From Arcobacteraceae bacterium (GTDB lineage: Bacteria; Campylobacterota; Campylobacteria; Campylobacterales; Arcobacteraceae): a stretch of 64,000 bases of DNA. Numbering within the stretch: position 1 is the stretch's first letter; every line of letters starts with the position of its first letter. The stretch is from the NCBI GenBank assembly GCA_023229945.1, contig JALNYH010000003.1:62001-126000 (forward strand), given 5' to 3'. The translations under genes and the position numbers were made by a program. Under the pieces are notes generated by a model, which ran no database searches, was not told where the DNA came from, and saw only the letters and a list, made by a program, of their open reading frames with translations. Of the stretch, positions 7,708 through 15,469 are shown one piece after another.

Positions 7708-8500
7708 ATGAAAGAAAACAAATATTTTGAAAAAACTCAAACTTCAAATCCTCATAATCTAGCCATAAATCAACATATTATTCCAAGAGCCAGTATTAAG
7801 AGATTTTATAGTCATAACAATAAAATAGAGTTAAAAAATTTATATTCAAGAAAAAAAGTAAAATCATTTACTAATGCAAATGACGAAATTTTTATTGTCA
7901 AAAGGTTGTGGAGCCAAAAAACTGAAGATACCATAATGAAATCTATAGAGGATAAGTTTCAAGAATTAGTAGACAAAATGATCAGAGGGAATTTATTGAT
8001 TTTTTCAAAAAAAGAACATGAAATAATTTGTGACATGTATTCTTTATGGGAGTTTAGAACACACTATATAGAAGAATTTGGAAAAAGTTTTATCAATCCC
8101 CCTTTATACGAAATAACTCCCCCATGTATTACAAAAGATGAAGAAGAAATCTTAGAAAGGAAAGGTGCTTGTTATATAAGTCAGGATAATACATATTCTA
8201 CTAGATTTATTTTAGAGTTTGAAGTTAATTATTTTATTGATATGAAATATTCATATAGAAAAAACATAATGGGGTTTGTTGAAATCTAAAGAAACTGAAT
8301 TTATAATGCCTAGCAATCCGATATACAATAATAATGCAAATAATATAGAAACAATAATATTTCCAATAACACCAAATTTATGTTTAATTCCAATACCATG
8401 TTTTAATAGTGTCGAGTCTTCAGAAGTTAATGAGCTAAATAAAATTATGATTGAAAATTCAAAATGGTTTTATTTTGGAAGAAAATTGCCAATACCATAA
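7708..8500 (+). pseudogene. DUF4238-like protein, broken by a frameshift near 8275-8285
   Basis: The first part starts at the ATG at 7708, behind a strong purine-rich ribosome site (GGAGGGGAGG); an in-frame TTG at 7666 is less likely. It encodes an HIIPRASIKRF motif and helical regions and stops at 8289. The next frame continues with KSKETEFIMPSNPIYNNNAN and a Pro-rich segment to 8500. The C-terminal piece looks like the usual downstream half of DUF4238-type proteins. A one-base insertion or two-base deletion around 8280 would separate them. Function is unknown; such genes are scattered accessory genes, often near defence loci. Confidence 0.5.
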
Positions 8501-8631
8501 GAATACATTCTTATATATGATAAAAATAAGTAACTGTATAACTTTAACTCCTTCGATACTTTTTTAAGTAGAATTAATACTTAAAGGGAAGTAAAATATT
8601 AAACGATCATCGCTTTAGCGATACCGCAGAT

Positions 8632-8765
8632 GGTGCAATTTATAATTTTTGGATAAAAATTTATTGGGACTTTTTCGTTAAGAAATTGTGACTGTTTGAA
8701 CGAAGTGAGTTTCACAATTTTAGAAAAAGTATCAATAAATTCCAAAAATTATAACCTCTTGCACC
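8632..8765. repeat. 134-bp nested imperfect hairpin
   Basis: Outer arms GGTGCAA/TTGCACC enclose TTATAATTTTTGG/CCAAAAATTATAA, then AATTTATTG and CTTTTTC with their complements, then AAATTGTGA/TCACAATTT. The apical loop is about 20 nt (8692-8711) and contains GAACGAAGTGAG. Most of the length pairs, with a few small bulges. The size and terminal arms resemble a MITE-like or REP-like element. Confidence 0.65.
8677..8712 (+). repeat. Copy 1 of a 36-bp repeat (inverted partner at 8902-8937)
   Basis: This stretch, containing TTTGAACGAAGTGAGTTT, matches the reverse complement of 8902-8937 at 34 of 36 positions. It also forms the apex of the large hairpin. Confidence 0.7.
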
Positions 8766-8770
8766 GCTTT

Positions 8771-8799
8771 TTGGATACTTTTTCTAAAAAAGTATCCAA
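8771..8799. repeat. Perfect 13-bp hairpin with a 3-nt loop
   Basis: TTGGATACTTTTT pairs with AAAAAGTATCCAA around a CTA triloop. It could act as a bidirectional terminator, but no gene ends close by apart from the broken DUF4238-like gene. Confidence 0.55.
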
Positions 8800-8901
8800 G
8801 AAGTTAAAACTATAGATAGATACTACTTTTTAGAAAAGTAGCCAAAATCGTGGCACGAGTTACTTTTTGAAGGATTTTTCTCATAAATTTCTAAAATTAC
8901 A

Positions 8902-8937
8902 AAACTCACTTCGTTCAAACAGTTGCAATTTCTTAAC
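8902..8937 (-). repeat. Copy 2 of the 36-bp repeat, inverted
   Basis: Reverse complement of 8677-8712 with two mismatches; the copies are 189 bp apart. Together they could form a larger cruciform spanning the intervening hairpins. Confidence 0.7.
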
Positions 8938-9128
8938 AAAATTTATAATAAAAATCTGTTTCTTCAAAAAATAAAGTGCCACAAAGAGGAAGCTGAATTT
9001 TCTTTTTTATTACATCGCCTTTGGCGATATAGAGGAACGCCATATCTCTCAAAGAGAGTGCTTCACACAAGATCTGGTTTATTTGTAAGACAAGCCCAGT
9101 CATAGACTGGGGTTCCATAGTTTGGTGG

Positions 9129-9347
9129 TTATCCTAATTGTTTATTAACTTCCATCTTGATAACTATATTATCACTATCTAAAGAGTAGCTGAATTTGTG
9201 TTTCTTACAAAATCTAGTATTACCTTGTTCACACATATCAGCCGCTTTTTGCGTAGCTTCTTCTATTGTCTCACACTCTATGGACCCAGCCCAAGATTTT
9301 CTTTTTTTTGCACAAGAGCATAGTTTTTCTACTAAAATAGTTGCCAT
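9129..9347 (-). CDS. Small cysteine-rich protein (72 aa) downstream of ftsY
   Basis: The ATG follows a full AGGAGG ribosome site, so it is very likely translated. It has five cysteines (10, 12, 25, 39, 47) and His50, giving CxC and CxxH pairs that could bind zinc or another metal. The rest mixes charged helix (ETIEEATQKAADM) with a beta-like tail (FSYSLDSDNIVIKMEV). It lies 39 bp after ftsY on the same strand and may be its last operon member. I do not recognise the family. Confidence 0.75.
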   Translation of the reverse strand: MATILVEKLCSCAKKRKSWAGSIECETIEEATQKAADMCEQGNTRFCKKHKFSYSLDSDNIVIKMEVNKQLG

Positions 9348-9386
9348 ATAAAACCTCCTTGATTTTGGAAGTGTTTTTTTGTAAGT

Positions 9387-10310
9387 TTATGCAGAATATA
9401 TCTGGTCAAGTAGATTATCCACAAAATAATCAGGGCTAAACTCCATCAAATCATCAGCTTTTTCACCTATACCTATATAGTATATCGGGAGTTCAAGGCG
9501 GTTTGCTATGGAAAACAATGCTCCACCTTTTGCTGTGCCATCAAGTTTTGTTACTATGATACCATCTATGTCTATCATTTCATTGAAAGCTTTTGCTTGA
9601 GCTATGGCACTATTTCCTTGCGTACCATCTAGAATCATTAACTTTCTAAAAGGCTTATCATTTAGGGCTTTTGTACAAACTTTTGATATTTTTTTTAGCT
9701 CGTTGTTTAGATTTGTTTGTGTTTGAAGACGACCAGCAGTGTCTATGATGCAAACATCTATATTTTTTGCCAATGCTGAGCTTATAGTATCAAAAGCAAC
9801 AGCACTTGGGTCATGACCTTGTTTTGTTTTGATTATTGGAATATTAAGTTTTTCAGCCCAAGTACTTAGCTGCTCTATCGCAGCTGCTCTAAAAGTATCT
9901 CCAGCACCCAAAACTACACTTTTACCCATTTTCTTATACATATTTGCGAGTTTTGCTATTGTTGTGGTTTTTCCTGCACCATTTACTCCAATGATGAGGA
10001 TAACTTCTGGTTGTTGTAGCTCAAGATTGAAGTTTGGAACATGCTCAAACAAAGATACTAGTCTATGTCTCAAAGCAGATCTTGAAATCTTTTCATCTAG
10101 TCCATCCATAGCTTTTAGGACTATTTCGTATTCAACATCAGATTCAATTAAAAGTTCTTCTATTGTATCAAAATCAATTTTTTCTTGTTTTTGTGGAACT
10201 ACTGATTTGATATTTTCAAATGTTTTTGAAAATGCTTTTTTAAAAAAACTTTTCTCTTCTTGTGTTTGAGGTTCGTTTGATGGTGTGTTTTTTTTAAAAA
10301 GTCCAAACAT
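9387..10310 (-). CDS. ftsY: Signal recognition particle receptor FtsY
   Basis: GTPase that docks SRP-ribosome complexes at the inner membrane. 307 aa with a short acidic/basic N-region, an N helical domain and a complete G domain: P-loop GVNGAGKTTT, GDTFRAAAIEQL, DTAGRLQT, TKLDGTAKGGA, and the C-terminal GIGEKADDLMEF. The long A domain of enterobacterial FtsY is absent, as usual outside that group. It is transcribed with the TlpA-like gene upstream (5-bp gap) and the small cysteine protein downstream. Confidence 0.96.
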   Translation of the reverse strand: MFGLFKKNTPSNEPQTQEEKSFFKKAFSKTFENIKSVVPQKQEKIDFDTIEELLIESDVEYEIVLKAMDGLDEKISRSALRHRLVSLFEHVPNFNLELQQPEVILIIGVNGAGKTTTIAKLANMYKKMGKSVVLGAGDTFRAAAIEQLSTWAEKLNIPIIKTKQGHDPSAVAFDTISSALAKNIDVCIIDTAGRLQTQTNLNNELKKISKVCTKALNDKPFRKLMILDGTQGNSAIAQAKAFNEMIDIDGIIVTKLDGTAKGGALFSIANRLELPIYYIGIGEKADDLMEFSPDYFVDNLLDQIYSA

Positions 10311-10315
10311 CTATT

Positions 10316-10870
10316 TTACTCTTTTGTAATAGTAGCTTTTTGTATATCACTACCAAGCATCTCTTCTGGAACCATGCCTACATATTTTTGAAATGGTTTT
10401 CCTTCACTATCAAACAAAAACATAGTAGGAATAGTACTCACTCCTCCTACTGCATCGGCTAATATAAAATTTATATTACTATTTGTAACTGGATAGTTGA
10501 TGCCATGTTCTTTGATAAATGAATTTACTTCTTCGTTTGACTTATCTTCTTCAACTAATACGGCAATTACTTCAAAATTTGGATATTTATTTTTTAGGTT
10601 GACCAAATGAGGGATTTCAGCTTTACAAGGAGGGCACCAAGTAGCAAAAAAGTTTACAAGTACAACTTTATTTTCCAATCCTTCAAAAATCCATTTATCA
10701 TCTACAACTTTTAGTGTCAAATTTGTTTGATTTGAGGTTGTAAGGTTGAAAATAGGGGCTTTCTTTGATTTTGCTGCTATTGCATTAGCGTCTATTGAAT
10801 CTTTGCTATCGCATCCTGCAAAAACAAAAATCGATAAAATTGTTAAAAATGCTAATTTTTTAAACTTCAT
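10316..10870 (-). CDS. TlpA/ResA-like thioredoxin-fold lipoprotein
   Basis: 184 aa. The lipoprotein signal peptide has an FAGC lipobox (Cys20). A thioredoxin fold follows with the redox motif WCPPC and the cis-Pro region (STIPTMFLFD). The family reduces disulfides in the periplasm, for example during cytochrome c maturation. It is anchored by lipid on the periplasmic face. It begins the tlpA-ftsY operon, divergent from the 5-formyl-THF cyclo-ligase gene. A dyad TTTAGGT/ACCTAAA (10897-10919) lies in the shared promoter region. Confidence 0.9.
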   Translation of the reverse strand: MKFKKLAFLTILSIFVFAGCDSKDSIDANAIAAKSKKAPIFNLTTSNQTNLTLKVVDDKWIFEGLENKVVLVNFFATWCPPCKAEIPHLVNLKNKYPNFEVIAVLVEEDKSNEEVNSFIKEHGINYPVTNSNINFILADAVGGVSTIPTMFLFDSEGKPFQKYVGMVPEEMLGSDIQKATITKE

Positions 10871-10928
10871 TTTAATTCCTTAGTGGTAAAATCTATTTTA
10901 GGTTTGAATTTTACCTAAAGTTGGCTTA

Positions 10929-11453
10929 ATGAATAAAAGTGAGTTTAGAAAATCGTGTTTAGATAGATTAAAAAAGTTTTCAGATTATACAAAATATAAA
11001 AAAGACAAGCAAATCAATAATAAACTTTTGAAGTTGATTGATGGCTTAGATGTGAAGAATGTGTTGCTTTATATTCCCATGAGTATAGAAGTAGATGTGT
11101 ATCCTTTGATAAAAAAACTTAGACGCAGAGGTATAAGAGTATTTGTTCCGTATATAAAAGGTGATTATTTCGTACCAGTATTGTATAGGCTCCCATTGCT
11201 GGAGTCTAGATGTGGTATTAGACAACCAAATTTTTCTACATTGACTTATCCTCTAGATATGGCTATAGTTCCAGTTGTTGGAATTGATGGTTTGTGTAAA
11301 CGGATAGGTTTTGGTAAGGGTATGTATGATAGATTTTTCGCAAAATTAACAAAGAAACCATTAACTGTATTTGTCCAAAGAGAACTTTGCAAAACAAAAG
11401 AGATTTTGTCCCAAAAACACGATATTCAAGCTGACATAATAATAGCTTTTTAA
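10929..11453 (+). CDS. 5-formyltetrahydrofolate cyclo-ligase
   Basis: Converts 5-formyl-THF to 5,10-methenyl-THF with ATP. 174 aa; the signature GFGKGMYDRFF near residues 133-143 and the central segment VLLYIPMSIEVDVYPLIKKL match the family. It is slightly short for the family but the ends are intact. It lies immediately upstream of rny (32-bp gap) on the same strand. Confidence 0.88.
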   Translation: MNKSEFRKSCLDRLKKFSDYTKYKKDKQINNKLLKLIDGLDVKNVLLYIPMSIEVDVYPLIKKLRRRGIRVFVPYIKGDYFVPVLYRLPLLESRCGIRQPNFSTLTYPLDMAIVPVVGIDGLCKRIGFGKGMYDRFFAKLTKKPLTVFVQRELCKTKEILSQKHDIQADIIIAF

Positions 11454-11485
11454 AAGCCACCATTTTATTGATAAAAGGTTTGGAT

Positions 11486-13030
11486 ATGGAATATTTAATA
11501 GTTGGAATTATAGTAGCCTTTATAGCGGCTATTGTTACTTTTATTGTAATCAAAAAATTAAATCAAGCAAAATTTGATATTTTTTTAGAACAAGCAAAAG
11601 CGAAAGCAAAGGTAATTGAGCATGAAGCAGAGGTTTTGCTAAAAGATGCACAATTAAAAGCACGAAAAGAGTATGAAAAAGAATTTCGTGATATAAAAAG
11701 AGATTATGATGAGATGTTTAGACAAATTGAGAGAAAAGAAAAAGAACTAAACGATCACTTAGAATCAGAACTAAGAGAGATAAAAACTGAAAAAGCTGAA
11801 GTAATATCAAATAAAAAAGAGATAGAAGCTCTTAAAGATGGTCTTGCAAATCAAAAGAAAATTTATGAAGAAAAAGTTACAAAAGCTTTAAAAGTACTTG
11901 AAAATGCAAGTGGTTTGACAGTGGATGAAGCAAAAGACTTGATGCTCCAAAAAGTCAAAGAAGACTCAAGGGCTCAAATAGCATCTATTTTTAGAAAAGA
12001 ATATAAATTAGCTCAAACAAATTCTCAAGCAGAAATCAACAATATGCTCTCTCAAGCAGTTACGAGATATGCTGGAGAGTTTGCTGCTGAGAGACTTATC
12101 AATACTTTGCCACTAAAAGACGAAGAGACAAAAGGTAAGATTATAGGTAAAGAAGGTAGAAATATCAAGACTTTGGAAATGTTGCTAGGTGTTGATATCA
12201 TCATAGATGACACTCCAAATACTATCACTATAAGTTCTTTCAATTTATATAGAAGAGCGATTGCTACTAAAACAATAGAATTACTTATTGAAGATGGTAG
12301 GATTCAACCAGCTCGTATTGAAGAGATATACAAAAAAGTAAAAACAGAATTTGATCAAAATATCCAAAAAGAGGGTGAAGATGTAGTTTTAGAGCTTGGT
12401 ATTAAGTCTATGCATCCTGAGCTTATCAAGCTTGTCGGGAAACTAAGATATCGTGCAAGTTATGGTCAAAATGCACTAGCTCATACTTTGGAAGTAGCTC
12501 ATTTATCTGGGCTTATAGCTGCTCAAATGGGTGGAGATCCTATTCTTGCTCGTCGTGCAGGATTGTTGCATGATATTGGCAAGGCATTGACTCATGATGT
12601 ACCAGGAAGCCATGTGGATATAGGTGCTATGATGTGCAAAAGATACAATGAGCCAGATGTTGTGGTAAATGCTATATATGCTCATCATGGTCATGAAGAG
12701 CCTAGCTGTATAGAAAGTGCTAGCGTATGTGCAGCTGATGCTTTGAGTGCTGCAAGACCAGGTGCTAGAAGAGAAGTATTGGAAAGTTTCTTGAAGAGAG
12801 TAGAAGAGATAGAAAGAATTGCTACAAGTAAGCTAGGTGTTACAAACGCTTATGCTATCAATGCAGGTCGAGAAATCAGAGTAATTGTAAATGCAAATCT
12901 AGTAAATGATGATGAAGCTATCAAAATAGCTACAGAAATAGCACTAGATATTGAACAAAAAGTACAATATCCTGGTGAAATCAAAGTGAATGTAATCAGA
13001 GAGCTTAGAGCTCAGAGTTATGCTAGGTAG
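11486..13030 (+). CDS. rny: Ribonuclease Y
   Basis: Membrane-anchored endoribonuclease that starts mRNA decay. 514 aa. An N-terminal membrane helix (about residues 3-22) is followed by a long coiled coil rich in Lys/Glu, a KH domain (GRNIKTLEMLLGVDIIIDD), and the metal-dependent HD domain (HDIGKA, then AHHGHEEP). The start at 11486 has AAAAGG seven bases upstream; an in-frame alternative at 11468 has no such site. The stop codon TAG (13028) is the first unit of a TAG heptad array. Confidence 0.95.
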   Translation: MEYLIVGIIVAFIAAIVTFIVIKKLNQAKFDIFLEQAKAKAKVIEHEAEVLLKDAQLKARKEYEKEFRDIKRDYDEMFRQIERKEKELNDHLESELREIKTEKAEVISNKKEIEALKDGLANQKKIYEEKVTKALKVLENASGLTVDEAKDLMLQKVKEDSRAQIASIFRKEYKLAQTNSQAEINNMLSQAVTRYAGEFAAERLINTLPLKDEETKGKIIGKEGRNIKTLEMLLGVDIIIDDTPNTITISSFNLYRRAIATKTIELLIEDGRIQPARIEEIYKKVKTEFDQNIQKEGEDVVLELGIKSMHPELIKLVGKLRYRASYGQNALAHTLEVAHLSGLIAAQMGGDPILARRAGLLHDIGKALTHDVPGSHVDIGAMMCKRYNEPDVVVNAIYAHHGHEEPSCIESASVCAADALSAARPGARREVLESFLKRVEEIERIATSKLGVTNAYAINAGREIRVIVNANLVNDDEAIKIATEIALDIEQKVQYPGEIKVNVIRELRAQSYAR

Positions 13031-13062
13031 AATTTAGATGGTAGTTTGTAGTTGGTAGTGAA
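13028..13062 (+). repeat. TAG heptad array that starts at the rny stop codon
   Basis: TAG occurs at 13028 (the rny stop), 13035, 13042, 13049 and 13056, an exact 7-bp pitch. Two further units are degenerate. Individual units such as TAGATGG and TAGTTTG also occur in the 5997-6119 element. Confidence 0.65.
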
Positions 13063-13099
13063 TACAACTAACGATTATGAATAAAAAAGAAAGGGAAAA

Positions 13100-13672
13100 A
13101 TGTATAGCAATATAATGGCTGGAAAATATAAAGGCAAGAAGATAGAATTGCCTTCTTTGGAAGTAACTAGAAGTTCTAAATCGATTCTAAAAGGCTCTTT
13201 GTTTGATACTTTGCAAAATGATGTGCTTGATACAATATTTATTGAAGGTTTTGGGGGTAGTGGTTCTGTTGGACTTGAGGCACTAAGCCGTGGGGCAAAA
13301 AAGGCTTATTTTTGTGAAATAGACAAAAGTTCTTTTGGTACTTTAAAAAGAAATATACAAAATATTGATTCAAAAAATTCTGTAGCAATCTTTGGTGATT
13401 CTTTTAAGACATTGCCAGATTTACTTAAAAATGATAGTTTCAAAGACGAAGAGGTGGTACTATATCTTGACCCACCATTTGATTTTCGTGATGGAATGGA
13501 AGAGATTTATCAAAAATCATTTGATATGGTAAGTTCTTTTGATAATAAAAATATCATATTGATAGTATTTGAGCATTTCACTAAGTTGGATATGCCTGAA
13601 GTATTGGGTGATTTTAAAATACTAAAAACAAAGAAATTTGGCAAAAGTTCATTGAGTTATTATATAAGATAA
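13100..13672 (+). CDS. rsmD: 16S rRNA guanine-N2 methyltransferase (RsmD)
   Basis: Methylates G966 (E. coli numbering) of 16S rRNA. 190 aa. Rossmann motif I is GFGGSGSVGLEALSRG, the acidic loop is FCEIDK, and the catalytic motif IV is LDPPF. Length is normal. The AAAGGGAAAA upstream serves as ribosome site. It is followed after 10 bp by the permease gene. Confidence 0.93.
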   Translation: MYSNIMAGKYKGKKIELPSLEVTRSSKSILKGSLFDTLQNDVLDTIFIEGFGGSGSVGLEALSRGAKKAYFCEIDKSSFGTLKRNIQNIDSKNSVAIFGDSFKTLPDLLKNDSFKDEEVVLYLDPPFDFRDGMEEIYQKSFDMVSSFDNKNIILIVFEHFTKLDMPEVLGDFKILKTKKFGKSSLSYYIR

Positions 13673-13682
13673 AGGGTGTGTA

Positions 13683-14477
13683 TTGAAGGATAATAAAAGT
13701 GTATGGTTCTTTGCAATATTTTTATTTACGATTGTATTTGCAATGTTCTTTTTGCCTTTTTTGTACACAGTTTCTCCATACGAGCTAAATCCAAATGCAA
13801 TATTACTTCCTCCATCATTGGAAAATATTTTTGGTACTGATAGACTAGGGCGGGATATTTTTGCTAGAATTTTAGCTGGTGGTCAGACATCTTTGATAAT
13901 AGGTTTTTTGAGTGCTTTGATAGCATCTTGTATTGGACTAATAATAGGTGTTACTGCTGGATATTTTCGAGGTAAAGTTGATGGAAGTATCACTTTAATA
14001 ATTGATTTATTTTTAACTTTTCCTACATTTTTCTTGCTTTTGGCACTTGTGAGTTATATGAGTGCATCTATTACTATTTTGGTTGTTGTTATCTCTATTA
14101 CGGGCTGGATGGGTATGGCTAGGCTTATTAGAAGTGAGAGCTTTGCAATTACCAATAAGCCTTTTATTAAAATCCTAAATTTAGCAAATACCTCAAAAAT
14201 AAAAATCATTTTAAAATATTATTCTCCATTACTTGCACCTATTTTCTTGGTTTCTTTTACTTTTGGAGTAGGTGGGGCTATTTTGGCTGAATCAGGACTA
14301 AGCTTTTTGGGGCTTGGGATTAACCCTCCACAGATGAGTTGGGGAAGCTTACTTAGTTCTGGTAAGGAAGTGATGGATATAGCCCCTTGGGTGAGTTTTT
14401 TCCCAGGGCTTATGATATTCTTAGTAACATTTTGTTTGATTCAAATTAGCGACTACCTACAGCACAAAATCAAGTAA
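13683..14477 (+). CDS. ABC transporter permease, DppC/OppC type
   Basis: 264 aa, TTG start with AAAGGG upstream. About six membrane helices. N-terminal GTDRLGRDIFARILAGGQ and C-terminal GLSFLGLGINPPQMSWG are hallmarks of the peptide/nickel importer permease family; the EAA loop lies between (about residues 155-200). The partner permease, ATPase and binding protein are not adjacent, so the substrate (peptides or nickel) is unknown. Its stop codon abuts the stop of the convergent flagellin-like gene. Confidence 0.88.
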   Translation: MKDNKSVWFFAIFLFTIVFAMFFLPFLYTVSPYELNPNAILLPPSLENIFGTDRLGRDIFARILAGGQTSLIIGFLSALIASCIGLIIGVTAGYFRGKVDGSITLIIDLFLTFPTFFLLLALVSYMSASITILVVVISITGWMGMARLIRSESFAITNKPFIKILNLANTSKIKIILKYYSPLLAPIFLVSFTFGVGGAILAESGLSFLGLGINPPQMSWGSLLSSGKEVMDIAPWVSFFPGLMIFLVTFCLIQISDYLQHKIK

Positions 14478-15281
14478 CTAAACTAGTAATTTTGAACTAT
14501 GTTCTTGTAGAATATTTGCTTGAGCTGCTGCTAAATATCCAAATTGAGCAGTAATATTTGACTTGCTAAAATCTGCCATTTCTTTACCATAATCTATAAA
14601 AAATGTATTAGAAGTAAAATTTGTAGCATCTAAATCAGGAAGAAATTTTTCCATAGGATTTTTTGTAATTGTATCTTGCAATGTACTGTATGCTGAACTA
14701 TAATCTTCTACATTGTCTAATGCATTACTTAGCTCTTGAAAAAGCTTAGTGTTAGTCTCTTCTGAGCCATCATAACTTACTGCAAGTTTGGCTATGTTTT
14801 CCATTGATTTTTGCATGTCTGGAGTTTGTACAAAAAATGCATCATCTTTGGTAGAGATTGTTATTTCGTTAAAACTTTTTTCACTTGATAAAACCATTTC
14901 ATTGTTGAATTTTGTTTCTCTAATTGAGTTATTGAAATCTTTTACAAGTGAAATTAGTTCACTTTTCTTTGTATCTACGCTTTTGTCTGATACATCAGTT
15001 TCTAAAATATTTTTCATTTGATTGATAATATCTTCTTGTTTATCCAAGCCTTTTTGTGCAATTTGTGTAATAGCAAATGCGTTATTAACCATAGATATAT
15101 TTTCAAATATTCCACTTTTTCTATTGTCTAATGATTGAGATAAACTTACAACGGCAGCATCTTTGTCTTTATGTAAAACAGCTGATTCGTTTTTTTGTAC
15201 TTTACTTAATGCTTGCTGATCACTTTGTGGGGTTAGGGGAATCGTACTATTTATATTTTGTGTGATATTGCCAACTTCCAT
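14478..15281 (-). CDS. Flagellin-like protein with flagellin-type terminal helices
   Basis: 267 aa, no signal peptide, no cysteine. The C-terminus (TAQFGYLAAAQANILQEHSS) closely follows the flagellin D0 helix pattern. The N-terminal third has the matching helical heptads (AFAITQIAQKGLDKQEDIIN). The middle is variable, as in flagellins, but the protein is much shorter than a typical filament protein and its first 50 residues are not canonical. It may be a minor filament or hook-associated protein, or one exported by the flagellar apparatus. GGAGG precedes the ATG. Confidence 0.6.
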   Translation of the reverse strand: MEVGNITQNINSTIPLTPQSDQQALSKVQKNESAVLHKDKDAAVVSLSQSLDNRKSGIFENISMVNNAFAITQIAQKGLDKQEDIINQMKNILETDVSDKSVDTKKSELISLVKDFNNSIRETKFNNEMVLSSEKSFNEITISTKDDAFFVQTPDMQKSMENIAKLAVSYDGSEETNTKLFQELSNALDNVEDYSSAYSTLQDTITKNPMEKFLPDLDATNFTSNTFFIDYGKEMADFSKSNITAQFGYLAAAQANILQEHSSKLLV

Positions 15282-15469
15282 AATAAACCTCCAATAAAAT
15301 TCTAATTCGTATACATATTATATCTAAAAATATTAAAAAAGTGTATATTTATTAAAATAGTGCCTCTAAAAATTTTAATTTATATTAAATTAATCATAAA
15401 TTGACTAAAATAAGCTTTTATTTTTAAGATCTTAGGATTTTATATTGATTTTTATTTAGGAGTATTATT

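Larger units (their letters stand above)
8501..9128. repeat. Non-coding hairpin-rich patch of about 630 bp
   Basis: No convincing gene is seen. The stretch is a chain of inverted repeats: ATCGCT/AGCGAT (8609-8622), a 134-bp nested hairpin (8632-8765), a 13-bp stem at 8771-8799, CTACTTTT/AAAAGTAG (8823-8841), ATCGCC/GGCGAT (9013-9027), CTCTC/GAGAG (about 9045-9057) and CCCAGTC/GACTGGG (9097-9113). Most have loops of two to four bases. Short ORFs here follow the hairpins and lack ribosome sites. It resembles accumulated palindromic intergenic elements or the debris of a mobile element. Confidence 0.6.

Noticed and set aside
8923..9105. 60-codon ORF on the plus strand in the same patch
   Set aside because: Opposite-strand shadow of the same palindromes, with no ribosome site.
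8933..9118. 61-codon ORF on the minus strand in the hairpin patch
   Set aside because: Its codons fall on four hairpins and part of the 36-bp repeat, and no ribosome site precedes it. It is better explained as repeat DNA.
9829..10269. 146-codon ORF antisense to ftsY
   Set aside because: Created by the base composition of ftsY codons; Ser/Phe-rich translation is typical of antisense frames in AT-rich genes.
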